A program made the translations under genes and the position numbers. A stretch of DNA of 48,859 bases, taken from contig JAGCVD010000020.1 of NCBI GenBank assembly GCA_017962545.1, forward strand, positions 1-48,859, in the 5' to 3' direction. The DNA is from Bacteroidales bacterium (GTDB lineage: Bacteria; Bacteroidota; Bacteroidia; Bacteroidales; P3). The notes beneath the pieces are model-generated. The model made no database searches. It had not been told where the DNA came from and saw only the letters and a list, made by a program, of their open reading frames with translations. Each line of letters starts with the position of its first letter. The stretch's first letter is position 1. This document shows, piece after piece, positions 25,248 to 34,591 of this stretch.

Positions 25248-26636
25248 TTATTCAACAGGAGGTATCAGCAGCGAGAAATGTGGGTTAATCATTATCTCGG
25301 GACATATCTCGGCCAACATAGACGGCAGAACATCGGGCAACACCCGACTGGCTCGGTTGTAACGGTTGGTGTAGAAATATGCTGCCGCGAGGTAGGTGCT
25401 GTAGAAAGCATCATGGGGATAGAGTTCGAGCGATTCCTCGCCGAAGTCAATGAGAGTATCGTAAATCTTGGCATTGTAGAGGAACATCACATAGCGTTGG
25501 CACATAATCTCGGTGCAGCCGTCTGTTTCGAGCACCCGCTCGTAATAGTCTCTGGCGGCCTCGACATTCTCAATTCCCTCGTAGAGCAATGCCGCCGAGA
25601 AGAGCACCTCGGCGCTGTCAGGAGCCAAACGAAGGGCTTTGCGGAGGTAAGGCATGGCCACATTCACGCTGTCGCCGGTAGCATAAGCCAACGCCAGTGA
25701 GGCAAGGGCATAGGCGTCGTCGGGGTTTTCTTCGACAGCCTTGCGGAAGTAGACCATTGCCATGTCGACATTCTCGGCACGCATATAGATGGTGGCCACC
25801 AGACGGTAGAGCATGGAACGGTTGTCCGCATAGTCGCGGGCCCGCAGCAACGTGGCGACAGCCTCGGTGGGCTTCCCCATATACTCCTGCGTGGCGGCGA
25901 GGTCGTTGTAGACGGTAAAGCGGCTCTTGTCAATGGCGATGGCGTACTCGTAGGCATCGACAGCCTTCTCAAAAAGCCCCATCTCACGGTAGGCGTTACC
26001 AAGACAATGCCAAGCCTCACAACTATATGGATGTTCCTCGACGAAAGACTTGAGGTAGGTCACCGTGTCGTCCATCATGTTGGCCAGAATCGCCGTGTCT
26101 AGGTAATTGTAGAGTGTCGCCGGGTCGTAGCTGTCGGTATCGAGGGCCAGTTTATAATAGCGTATGGCTTCCTCGAAGTTGTGCATGTGGTAGTATTCCT
26201 CTGCGATGTTGGCATAGACCCGTCCCAGCATCCATCCGTCGTCGGCTGCCTCAAGGTAGAGTTTGACAGCCTTCTCATGCTCACCCATGGCCCCATAGGC
26301 CACACCGAGCGAGTAGGCCACGTCGGTGTTGTCGGGCTCCTGGCGGCGCAACTCCTTGATGAGACGCAAAGCCGGCTCGAACTGTTCTCTGGCTATCATC
26401 AGGTGAGCACGGCGCAACTTCACGATGGTGCTGTCGGGGTAGAGCTGCTCGGCATACTCGACAGCCCGCTCCAGCGGCGCTATATCGTTCACTTCGAAAT
26501 AATAATCCATGATAACCTCCAGCTCGTCGACGTCAAAGAACCGGTGGTCTCCTTGAAGCACCGTATTCTCGAAGTCGAGCACCAGCTGGCGTTCTTCCTC
26601 GTCAAAATCGAAATCTCTGAATCTATCTTTATCCAT
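25248..26636 (-). CDS. Tetratricopeptide repeat protein
   Basis: The 462-residue product is almost entirely TPR helices: repeats can be followed from about residue 55 to 430, for example AYSLGVAYGAMGEHEKAVKLY and AWHCLGNAYREMGLFEKAVDAYEYAI. There is no signal peptide. The N-terminus is acidic (DFDFDEEERQ). TPR proteins are scaffolds for protein contacts; the partner is not evident. It lies 18 bp after sprA and 15 bp before the DedA gene on the same strand, so an operon with sprA is plausible. Confidence 0.85.
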   Translation of the reverse strand: MDKDRFRDFDFDEEERQLVLDFENTVLQGDHRFFDVDELEVIMDYYFEVNDIAPLERAVEYAEQLYPDSTIVKLRRAHLMIAREQFEPALRLIKELRRQEPDNTDVAYSLGVAYGAMGEHEKAVKLYLEAADDGWMLGRVYANIAEEYYHMHNFEEAIRYYKLALDTDSYDPATLYNYLDTAILANMMDDTVTYLKSFVEEHPYSCEAWHCLGNAYREMGLFEKAVDAYEYAIAIDKSRFTVYNDLAATQEYMGKPTEAVATLLRARDYADNRSMLYRLVATIYMRAENVDMAMVYFRKAVEENPDDAYALASLALAYATGDSVNVAMPYLRKALRLAPDSAEVLFSAALLYEGIENVEAARDYYERVLETDGCTEIMCQRYVMFLYNAKIYDTLIDFGEESLELYPHDAFYSTYLAAAYFYTNRYNRASRVLPDVLPSMLAEICPEIMINPHFSLLIPPVE

Positions 26637-26654
26637 TGTCTTAAGTAGCTTGTT

Positions 26655-29600
26655 TTAGAAAGAGAACCTCACCATCAAGCCACCCTTGGTGGTCGAGTTG
26701 GGGTAAGTGTTCATGATATAGGGGTTGTTTATGTTAGTCTGGAAGAAAAGTTTGAGGGCGAGGTTGTTGGTTAGAGAATACTCGGCGCTGAGGTCGACCA
26801 TCCACATCTCACTACCCGACGATATCTGGCTCTGGTTCTGGTTAATCTTGCGGATGTTGGTCATATTGCTGTTATAGGTGAGGTTGAACTGCAGGACAAC
26901 ATCGCTCTTGAGGTCATGCTGCTTGCCAGCGAACTGCACAGAGAATGCCACATCCTTGATATGGTAGCCGGCACCCACGGTGACGCCGTCGCGGGTGGTC
27001 TCTGTCAGCTGATTGTTGGAGAAGGAGAGCTGCAGGGTGCGCTGTTTCTGGATGGAGAAGTTGAACTGTAGACTGTTGACCATGCTAACCGACACGCGTA
27101 TCAAGGGGTTCATCTGTTCTGTAATCTGCACTCCGTCGGCGCTGACAGGGGCAATGTAGTCGCCCGTGCTGTTAAGGGCTGTCTCGAGGCCATAGTCGTA
27201 GTCTTCGAGCGCCGACAGTGCCGGGTCGGTATAGAAATGGCCCACGGTATAGGTGGCGCTGTACTTGTGCGTGAACGAGATATTGGTGAACCACTTCTTG
27301 AGGGCCTGCACCTTATTCAGGCCGTTGTAGGTGATATTCCAGTTGGGCAGCGGCAAGCCAAGGAAGGGAGAGAAACTGTGGCTGGCGACGTCTTTGCCGA
27401 GGTAGGTAGCCAGGAAAGAGGTTAGCAGGACCGTCTGCGAGTTGCCGCTGTAACCTGCGGGATAGTAGTTCCCGTTCATCGTGTCAAGCACCATCTGGTC
27501 GGTATAGGGGTCGGGGTTGGCATCAGCCAGCCGCTGGGCCACGATACTACGGTTGTCAAGGAACTGCTGGAAGAGTTCGTCCTTGTTGGCGAAAGCCGTG
27601 CGGAACGCCCAGACGGTAGTGGAGTAGTTGCCGCTCATCACATAGGAGAGCGGTCCCGTGACGGCATCGACGTCGGACATATACTTGTAGTAGTACTCCT
27701 CACGTGAGGTGTAGTTCTGCGAAGCGTTGACGGTTATATTCATGTCACGTAGCGGCTCCAATTGTACATTCTGTAACGAGAGCGTCCTGTTGGTAGTCAT
27801 CTCGTGGGGAGTGTTGAAAAGTGTGTCACGACTGAGGAGGTCGTAACTCAGCAACTCGTCGACCACATCTTGTTGATAGCCCAACACGTAACCCAGCCCG
27901 GGAGTCCAGTAATGCTGTGGATCGAGTCCCACATACTGAGGCTCGCCCATATAGCCTGGCAGACGGGAGCCCTGAACGACATTGTACTGGATGTTGAAAC
28001 TCTTCACACACGTCACCAGACGCAAAGCCGCAAACCCGATATTCTTGAACGTCTGCATAGTCTTTTCGCGACGCAGGCTGTCGGCCATAGCGATGGAGTC
28101 CTGCTGACTCATCGGCTTCTTGGCCTCGGGTTTCTTGGGGCCACGCGACGGGGTGGTGCGCTTGTTGTTATTATTGTTGGCCCATGCCTTCTTCAATAGA
28201 GGTATCTTGTTGTACAGCGTCGTCATGGTAGCTTGAGCCGTTGCCTGCATGATAGTGGTGCTCTGCAGTATAGAGCCCATGGAAGCCAACGCCTGAGTGG
28301 TGCCTTGGTGGTTGAATTCGGTATTGTAGGTCAACGGCACACGCAAGAAGTCCATATAAGGCAGCTTGTTGACGGGCAGCTCGTAGGTGACAGTTATCGT
28401 CTGCTTGAAGTTCTGCATCGTGCCGCCGTCGGCGATAGACTGCCACACCGAGTCCATGGCCGTGCGGCTCTCCAGACGCCCTATCGGCTCATCAATACGG
28501 GCATTGGCGTTGGCGCTGTACTGGAAGTGCAGTGACTTGGAGAGGTCGTACTGCAACCCGTAATCGCGCTGCCAGGTGAACTGCTTGTAGTACGTGGGGC
28601 GGATGATGACGAGGGCAGCACTCTTGTTGCGCAACAATGTCTCTTCAAAGTCACGGTACACCCGGGTGGTAAAGGTCAAGTTCTTGGGCAGGTAGTAGAA
28701 ATTAATGTCGTTGATGATTTTCCAATTCTTCCCTTTGAATATCTTTGACTTCTCGAAGGGCTTCACCAGAGTGGGCTGCAAAGCATAATTATAGGTGAGG
28801 CTACCCGTGTGCTGGTCTTTGTTGTAGTGGTCTATGTCTTCGTCCGACGAACGCTCGCGGCTGTATGCGTATGAGAGCGAGAAGTTTTCTATGTCATAGA
28901 TATGTTGCTTAAGACTTCCCGCACCCGTCCTGTTCTTATGCACATTGGAGAACGTGAGGTTGGTGGCTGTCTTGCGGCGCTGCGTCATCTGTGCCACGCT
29001 GTCGCGCTCGGCAGCCGTCTGGAAGGTCTGCAGGTCGTCGTATAACAGCACGTCAGGGTTGTAAGGGTTGTATTCCGGACTGCCTATCTCGCGATTGTAG
29101 TCAAGGTAGAGAGGCACGTGCAGACCCCAGTCCTCGGGAAGGAACTTACCCAGCTCCATATCGAAGGTCGTCTGGAAGTTGAATGTGTTTATCAGTTCCT
29201 CCTTGATGAGGGGGTCTTCCAGATTGCCGAAGTTGGAGGTGGTGTAGGAGCCATACAACTGCAGGTTACCCACGTCGGCCAAGTTGGTGCGCGCCAAAGC
29301 CATAGCCGCCCAACCTCCCTTGTTGATATAATCCGACAGGCGCAACTCGTTCACCCACACAATGGCCGACTTGGGAAGCATGTTGTTGCCATCCAACAGC
29401 GTCTCTTTCTTGGGGTTGCGCACACCTATCATGATGACTTTTATCTTGCCGAGGTTAGGCGTGCCGAGCACTGTGTATTTCTTACCCCCGACATGCTCGG
29501 AGTAAAGCAATGTGGGCGAATAGCCACTCTCGCCGGAACGTATATGTGTATTGCGGCGGGTCTTTATCTCGGTCATCAGCTGAAGGTCGATGTCGACATT

Positions 29601-32600
29601 GTTGTCCAGCGGCCAGATGGCATAGGGGTCGTCGACCGATGTGCCCCATGGGGTGAACTTCAGAGGCAGCTCGTACTCGTAGTAGTTGTTGGTGTAGTCG
29701 CTGCCCAGTCGCACGAAAAGCACCAAGTCGTCGTCCTGCAGGTTGTCGGCGGCATACTTCTGTTCGGCATGGACGAACATCTTCATGTGGCCGTAGAAGC
29801 GCAGGTCATAGCTGGTGGAGCGATAGATGGCGCGGGCGTCGCCCGAGGCCAGCTGGTCGACATCGAGCGAGATGGCCTGCTCGTTAAGCTGCATATAGCT
29901 GCTGCCTGTGGTGTACCATGTCTCACGCTCAATGCCGGGAGGCAGCACATAGGGTACCGGCTGGCGGCTACCGTTCTCCTCAATGTTGACGGTCGAAATA
30001 TTGAAAGAGGTTTCTTCCGTGGTTCCCGACACATAGTCGCCCGGCTGCAGCAGGTCCTCCGTGTATTTGCGCCAAGTGGAGTAGACCAAGTCGAGGGTGG
30101 CGAAACGCAGGATGATAGGCTCGCTGAACTGGTTGAGGAACATACGGATGAAACGGATGGACTGGTAGCCGTTGATGTTGCCCACTTTCTGGTCCGGCTC
30201 GCGGATGGGGATGCGGAACTGGTACCATTTGCATGTCGTCGTCTCGCCGTTGGCCAACTGTACGTTGCGGGCCTCCTGGATGTCGACGATGTGGTTCTCG
30301 CCGATGACCATGTGGTCGGGGCTGAGGTCGATAACGTACTGGTAGTAGTTCTCCGCCTCACTGAGGGTATTGTCACGGTTGATGTCCTCCACATTGGGAT
30401 AAGCCGAGCCACTGGTGTTGTAACTCTCTTCCATGTCACTGTCGACAGGCGAGTTGCCCTCGGCATTGTTGAAGAACTTGTAGCGGTCGTTAATCTTCAC
30501 GTCGTTCTCGTCCCAGTAGGTGCTGCGGAAGTAGCGGAAGTCGTCACTGGAGGGGTCCTGCAACGCCTGCTGATAAGCCTCGCTGGAGGTACCAAAACGC
30601 TGGGCGATGGCATTAAGATAGTCCGAGAAGAAGGTCTGCTCGTCATCGAGACCGTGGGTGCTGCCGAGGCCGTCGTAACCCACATCCTGATACTTGCGGG
30701 ACTCCTCGTCGTTGTCGAAAGCGTTGACAATAGGTTGCGTCGTCGGCACCCGACCCCAGATAGTGGTGTCGACATCGACTACCGTCAGGCTCGTTGGCAA
30801 GCCGTTCTCGAAGCTCTTGCGGCCGTCACGAAGGATGTCTTCGCTGATATCGCCCAGGTTGATGAAGAGCTTGCCTCCACTATGGGACGGATTCTCAATG
30901 AAAGGATCCATCAGCCAGAATTCGAGGGTCTCGATATTCTGGGTCTCAAAGTCGGTATAGTCCAACTTGCGCATGATGCCGCCCCAGCGGGAGGCCGGGT
31001 TCAGCAACGCGCCGTACTGATCGATACCGGCGCTGTAGGGCGACGGCGCCACGTCGTAGTTGTAGGGGCCTTTCTCCTCTGGATAGAAAGCCAGGTTGAG
31101 TTCATAGATGGCCGTGGGCTGACCCGCGGAGAGGTCTTTGTTGGGGAACACCTCCTGCTCGGCGATACGGCGGGCATAAGGTTGGGAACGGTCGTCGGCA
31201 GTGATATTGCTCGGACAGTTGCGGTCATAGAAATCCTGACTGATGCGATACCACGCCAACCGAGCACGATTGTAGCCATAAGCCAACCCCGTGCCTGGCG
31301 CCGTCTCGGGGAACATAGCCATCGGCATGGCAAAGTCCTGCGGCGTGCTCGCCAACGACCACGAGATAGCCGTTGTCAGGCTGATACTGTTCTCCGCCCC
31401 CTCGAAGTCGTCGACATACGACACCGAGCCCTCCTTCGAGCCTGTGCTGCTCATGCCGGGGATGAAATGGGCGAACTCGGCCGTCAGGCTGAGGTTGGAA
31501 GGAGCCTTGGTCTGTATGCCGGGCAGCAGGTCCACCAACTTGGTAATCAGCGGCACCTCATGGCTATAGTTGAGGTCCAGACCCCAGATAGTGTTGCTGG
31601 TGGGCTCGTCGCCAAAGTTGTTCTTCTGTGTGAGGGGTTTCTCGTGCAGGTTCATCACCGTGGCGCCCAGGTTGAAGTTGGGCTGGAACTCATAGTTGAT
31701 GTGGGCGCCCATCATGCGCTTTGTCGTCATGCTGAACGAGTTGTTCTCCGAACTGACGCTGATAGGCGTGTTCGACGACAAGAGGCTCTCGTTGATGATG
31801 CGCACCGTACCCATGGTGTAATCCACCGTATAGTCGACATTCTCTATCAGCGGCATGCCGCCGGCAGTGACGGTCACCGACCCTGGCGAGACGCTGTAAC
31901 CTAACGATATCTCGCCACTGACGGTGCTGGAATAGTACCCTTCAAGGTAGAAACGGTTGCGGTCGGCATACTGCTGCGCCAAAGCCTGCGTCATGGTGTA
32001 GAGCGAGTCGAAACAATAGCGGTCGGCCAACTCACCGTCGCCCAGCAACTCACGCAGGTCTTTGCCGAAAGGCTCCACATAGGGGAAGAAGATGCGGCCC
32101 GTCGAGGCCTGGATGGTGCCGCCCTTGAAGGCTGCCGAGTCAAACCAGTCGAAGACTCCGTCGGCGTAATAGTAACTCTGGGTGGCATCCATACGGTCCA
32201 GCCCGAAGACCTCAATCAGCGGCTTGCCCTGCTGTGGACCCTCGGTGAAGAAACCTATGCCCACGCCGCCCTCGGGATTCTCATACAGCACGTTGAGACG
32301 GAAGTTGTCACGGCTCAGCTGACTGCTCTTGAGGAAGTACACATTCTTCATCATCAGACGCCACAGCGGCCCGTGGGTGTCGGTCGACGTACTCTTGATG
32401 AGTTTCACTATAAGCGTATTCGGGTCGTTGACACCGTCGGTGGTCAGTTCACCGACCTGATAGACGTTGGTGTCACCCACCACCTGATATTGGAACGCCA
32501 CAGCTAGCACTTGGTCGTTGCTGAGCGGCTGGTTCAGCGTGATGAAGCCCAGTTGTGCATTAAAAGTATACTCGTTGCTGTTCAGCAGACGGGCGCTCTC

Positions 32601-33779
32601 TATCTTGTCATAGTCCGCACCTGCCGTCATGCCCAATCCCTGCATGTAGTTTGTCACCGAGTTGATGCTGCGCACCGATGGCGGGTTGACCAGCGCCAAC
32701 AGGTTGTTGGCACGGTTGTCGGGCAGACGCATGCCGGTGCCACTGACACGGGAGTTGCTCGGATTGGCCTCACCCAGATCGGTCAAAGCCAAAATATTAC
32801 GGTTCTGCGTCACCGCAGCGCCCACATTGGTGCGCCACACCTCGATGCGCAATATCCTGATGTTCGAATTGACCACCGGCAGCGTGCTCATGGCGCGGTT
32901 GTAATTCTCGTAGAAATACTGGGCGATGAAATAGTGCCTGTTCTCCTCGTATTCGTCGGCCCTGATCTCGAACTCATGATTGCTGGCACCACCTTTCACC
33001 TGCATGTTCTCCGTACTGGTCTCCTTCTGGCTGAACACGGCGTCGACCGTCAGCTTACCGAACTTCAGCTTGGTATGGAAGCCGAACAGCTGCTGGCTAC
33101 CCTTGATGAGGGTGGTCTGCAACGGGAACGAGATGTCGGCGGCCTCGAAGAGTTGGAGTATATCATCCTCCTTGCCCTCGTATTTCAGTTTGTACTGGTT
33201 CTCAAAATCGAAGGTAGCCTTGGTGTCCTCGTTGATATTGAAGTCTATCAGGTCACCTATCTTGGCATTGAGATTAATCTGTATGTTCTCGTCGAAGTCG
33301 AATGTGGTGACGCTACGCTCATGCTGGTCACGTTGCGGGTCTTTGCGGTAGTTGTTGACAATCTGGAACGACAAGTCGGCCGAGCCGCTGGGGTCGATAC
33401 TGACCAATGGCTTGCCCTCCAGCATATCCAGCTTCTGGCTGATTTGATTGAAACCGGGTATCTTGTCCAACAGGCCGCCGCCGGCATTGTCCAACGCTGT
33501 GCCGTCTTTCTTCTCGTTCCAATACTTGCTCAGCAACTGGTCCATTTGCCAGTTCTGATACTCCTCGAAGGTCATGTAATCGCGGCCGATAATCATGTCG
33601 CCCACCTTGGTGATGCGCACATAGTCGCCCGTCGTGGCGTCATACTCCACGGTAGTCGTCATGCCGGCAGGGGTGTAGCCCGAGCCCATGGGCGTGTACA
33701 CGCCCGTGTCGCTCTGTGCCCACACAGCACCGCTGGTCAGCAGCAGCAAAAAGAGTATTAATATATATCTAGCCTTCAA
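26655..33779 (-). CDS. sprA: SprA/Sov, T9SS outer-membrane translocon
   Basis: The product has 2374 residues, the usual size for SprA (about 2400), which forms the 36-strand outer-membrane barrel through which T9SS cargo passes. It has a signal peptide (ending VWAQ) and SprA N-terminal motifs such as FDFDENIQINLNAKIGDLI and LIKGSQQLFGFHTKLKFGKL. Later blocks typical of the family include GSKEGSVSYVDDFEGAENSI, PASRWGGIMRKLDYTDFE and SFNIQYNVVQGSRLPGY. The start codon is TTG (33779): the next in-frame codon upstream in reach is a stop, and only this start keeps the signal peptide. The order ruvA-sprA is known from Porphyromonas (sov near ruvA). It would export proteins such as the 7959-16307 product. 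Confidence 0.96.
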   Translation of the reverse strand: MKARYILILFLLLLTSGAVWAQSDTGVYTPMGSGYTPAGMTTTVEYDATTGDYVRITKVGDMIIGRDYMTFEEYQNWQMDQLLSKYWNEKKDGTALDNAGGGLLDKIPGFNQISQKLDMLEGKPLVSIDPSGSADLSFQIVNNYRKDPQRDQHERSVTTFDFDENIQINLNAKIGDLIDFNINEDTKATFDFENQYKLKYEGKEDDILQLFEAADISFPLQTTLIKGSQQLFGFHTKLKFGKLTVDAVFSQKETSTENMQVKGGASNHEFEIRADEYEENRHYFIAQYFYENYNRAMSTLPVVNSNIRILRIEVWRTNVGAAVTQNRNILALTDLGEANPSNSRVSGTGMRLPDNRANNLLALVNPPSVRSINSVTNYMQGLGMTAGADYDKIESARLLNSNEYTFNAQLGFITLNQPLSNDQVLAVAFQYQVVGDTNVYQVGELTTDGVNDPNTLIVKLIKSTSTDTHGPLWRLMMKNVYFLKSSQLSRDNFRLNVLYENPEGGVGIGFFTEGPQQGKPLIEVFGLDRMDATQSYYYADGVFDWFDSAAFKGGTIQASTGRIFFPYVEPFGKDLRELLGDGELADRYCFDSLYTMTQALAQQYADRNRFYLEGYYSSTVSGEISLGYSVSPGSVTVTAGGMPLIENVDYTVDYTMGTVRIINESLLSSNTPISVSSENNSFSMTTKRMMGAHINYEFQPNFNLGATVMNLHEKPLTQKNNFGDEPTSNTIWGLDLNYSHEVPLITKLVDLLPGIQTKAPSNLSLTAEFAHFIPGMSSTGSKEGSVSYVDDFEGAENSISLTTAISWSLASTPQDFAMPMAMFPETAPGTGLAYGYNRARLAWYRISQDFYDRNCPSNITADDRSQPYARRIAEQEVFPNKDLSAGQPTAIYELNLAFYPEEKGPYNYDVAPSPYSAGIDQYGALLNPASRWGGIMRKLDYTDFETQNIETLEFWLMDPFIENPSHSGGKLFINLGDISEDILRDGRKSFENGLPTSLTVVDVDTTIWGRVPTTQPIVNAFDNDEESRKYQDVGYDGLGSTHGLDDEQTFFSDYLNAIAQRFGTSSEAYQQALQDPSSDDFRYFRSTYWDENDVKINDRYKFFNNAEGNSPVDSDMEESYNTSGSAYPNVEDINRDNTLSEAENYYQYVIDLSPDHMVIGENHIVDIQEARNVQLANGETTTCKWYQFRIPIREPDQKVGNINGYQSIRFIRMFLNQFSEPIILRFATLDLVYSTWRKYTEDLLQPGDYVSGTTEETSFNISTVNIEENGSRQPVPYVLPPGIERETWYTTGSSYMQLNEQAISLDVDQLASGDARAIYRSTSYDLRFYGHMKMFVHAEQKYAADNLQDDDLVLFVRLGSDYTNNYYEYELPLKFTPWGTSVDDPYAIWPLDNNVDIDLQLMTEIKTRRNTHIRSGESGYSPTLLYSEHVGGKKYTVLGTPNLGKIKVIMIGVRNPKKETLLDGNNMLPKSAIVWVNELRLSDYINKGGWAAMALARTNLADVGNLQLYGSYTTSNFGNLEDPLIKEELINTFNFQTTFDMELGKFLPEDWGLHVPLYLDYNREIGSPEYNPYNPDVLLYDDLQTFQTAAERDSVAQMTQRRKTATNLTFSNVHKNRTGAGSLKQHIYDIENFSLSYAYSRERSSDEDIDHYNKDQHTGSLTYNYALQPTLVKPFEKSKIFKGKNWKIINDINFYYLPKNLTFTTRVYRDFEETLLRNKSAALVIIRPTYYKQFTWQRDYGLQYDLSKSLHFQYSANANARIDEPIGRLESRTAMDSVWQSIADGGTMQNFKQTITVTYELPVNKLPYMDFLRVPLTYNTEFNHQGTTQALASMGSILQSTTIMQATAQATMTTLYNKIPLLKKAWANNNNNKRTTPSRGPKKPEAKKPMSQQDSIAMADSLRREKTMQTFKNIGFAALRLVTCVKSFNIQYNVVQGSRLPGYMGEPQYVGLDPQHYWTPGLGYVLGYQQDVVDELLSYDLLSRDTLFNTPHEMTTNRTLSLQNVQLEPLRDMNITVNASQNYTSREEYYYKYMSDVDAVTGPLSYVMSGNYSTTVWAFRTAFANKDELFQQFLDNRSIVAQRLADANPDPYTDQMVLDTMNGNYYPAGYSGNSQTVLLTSFLATYLGKDVASHSFSPFLGLPLPNWNITYNGLNKVQALKKWFTNISFTHKYSATYTVGHFYTDPALSALEDYDYGLETALNSTGDYIAPVSADGVQITEQMNPLIRVSVSMVNSLQFNFSIQKQRTLQLSFSNNQLTETTRDGVTVGAGYHIKDVAFSVQFAGKQHDLKSDVVLQFNLTYNSNMTNIRKINQNQSQISSGSEMWMVDLSAEYSLTNNLALKLFFQTNINNPYIMNTYPNSTTKGGLMVRFSF

Positions 33780-33812
33780 AGCGTATTACAAGTTAACCCA
33801 CATTAAACGGGA

Positions 33813-33839
33813 ATGCGGAATGTTTATTGTATTCCGCAT
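33813..33839. promoter_or_regulatory. Inverted repeat upstream of sprA
   Basis: ATGCGGAAT at 33813-33821 is perfectly inverted as ATTCCGCAT at 33831-33839 around a 9-bp AT-rich centre. It lies 34 bp before the sprA start codon. It could be an operator or a leader hairpin; no known regulator binding site was recognised. Confidence 0.45.
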
Positions 33840-33903
33840 ACGTAAAAAAATATAAAAAGCTATTCCCTTTCTGACGACCTGTATTTTTCGACGGCATTTC
33901 CAT

Positions 33904-33957
33904 GGTATTTCTTTGGTATTTCTTTGCTTTTTTCCAAAGAAATACCAAAGAAATGCC
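33904..33957. repeat. Hairpin built from 11-bp tandem repeats
   Basis: Both arms are 23 bp long and match at all but one position. Each arm consists of two tandem copies of an 11-bp unit (GGTATTTCTTT in the left arm), with an 8-bp loop. It lies between the ruvA stop and sprA. No T-run follows on either strand, so it is not a classic terminator, though the stem could still affect ruvA mRNA. Confidence 0.8.
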
Positions 33958-33982
33958 AGAAATCAGGCTTGGAAAACCTTAA

Positions 33983-34588
33983 TCAGAGGCGCTGCAGACC
34001 CACCTTGATAATCTCCTCGACGGTCATCGGGCTGCCGTCGGCATTGAGCCAGTCGGTGTTCATCAGCAGTTTCTCGACGGCGGGCTTGGCGAAGCCGAGC
34101 ATCAGCAAAGCCGTCAGCGCCTCGTCGCGCGCCTGGTTTACTTGCGCTCCTTGCACTCCCAGCACTCCTTGTACTCCTTGCACACCTCCGATTTTGTCCG
34201 CCAACTCGAGGACGATGCGCTGCGCCGTCTTGGCGCCGATGCCCTTGACACGCTGCACCTTCTTGACGTCCTGCGTCTGGATGGCGGCACGCAACTCGTC
34301 GACCGTCAGCGACGACAGCATGACGCGCGCCGTCTGGTTACCCACGCCGTTGACACCGACGAGGATACGGAACATCTCGCGCTCCGCCATGTCGTAGAAT
34401 CCGAAGAGCTGCTGCGCATCCTCGCGCACCACATGATGCGCATAGAGCTTCACATTCGCGGCATCGGCCTTGCGCAAAGCCTCATAGGTATTCAACGTTA
34501 TCTCCAACAGGTAGCCCACTCCGCCGCAGTCGATGACGGCCTGTGTGGGCTCCAATGATGCTAACTTTCCGTTAAAATATTCGTACAT
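33983..34588 (-). CDS. ruvA: Holliday junction branch migration protein RuvA
   Basis: RuvA binds Holliday junctions and loads the RuvB motor. The 201-residue product has the OB-fold domain I (MYEYFNGKLASLEPTQAVIDCGGVGYLLEI), the HhH-containing domain II (FRILVGVNGVGNQTARVML and RVKGIGAKTAQRIVLELADKI), and domain III (ARDEALTALLMLGFAKPAVEKLL). The flexible linker between domains II and III, known to vary in the family, is here encoded by a 9-bp tandem array and reads GVQGVQGVLGVQGAQ. The ATG is 3 bp downstream of the lipoprotein gene's stop, so the two are probably in one operon. Confidence 0.95.
   Translation of the reverse strand: MYEYFNGKLASLEPTQAVIDCGGVGYLLEITLNTYEALRKADAANVKLYAHHVVREDAQQLFGFYDMAEREMFRILVGVNGVGNQTARVMLSSLTVDELRAAIQTQDVKKVQRVKGIGAKTAQRIVLELADKIGGVQGVQGVLGVQGAQVNQARDEALTALLMLGFAKPAVEKLLMNTDWLNADGSPMTVEEIIKVGLQRL
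34141..34185. repeat. 9-bp tandem array encoding the RuvA linker
   Basis: Five 9-bp units (CTTGCGCTC, CTTGCACTC, CCAGCACTC, CTTGTACTC, CTTGCACAC) lie in frame in ruvA, each giving three residues of the GVQ/GVL type in the domain II-III linker. Confidence 0.82.
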
Positions 34589-34591
34589 GCT

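Noticed and set aside
29118-31904. A 928-codon open frame on the plus strand inside sprA
   Set aside because: It is antisense to a clear SprA coding sequence, has no family similarity that I recognise, and is explained by GC-rich codon use on the opposite strand.
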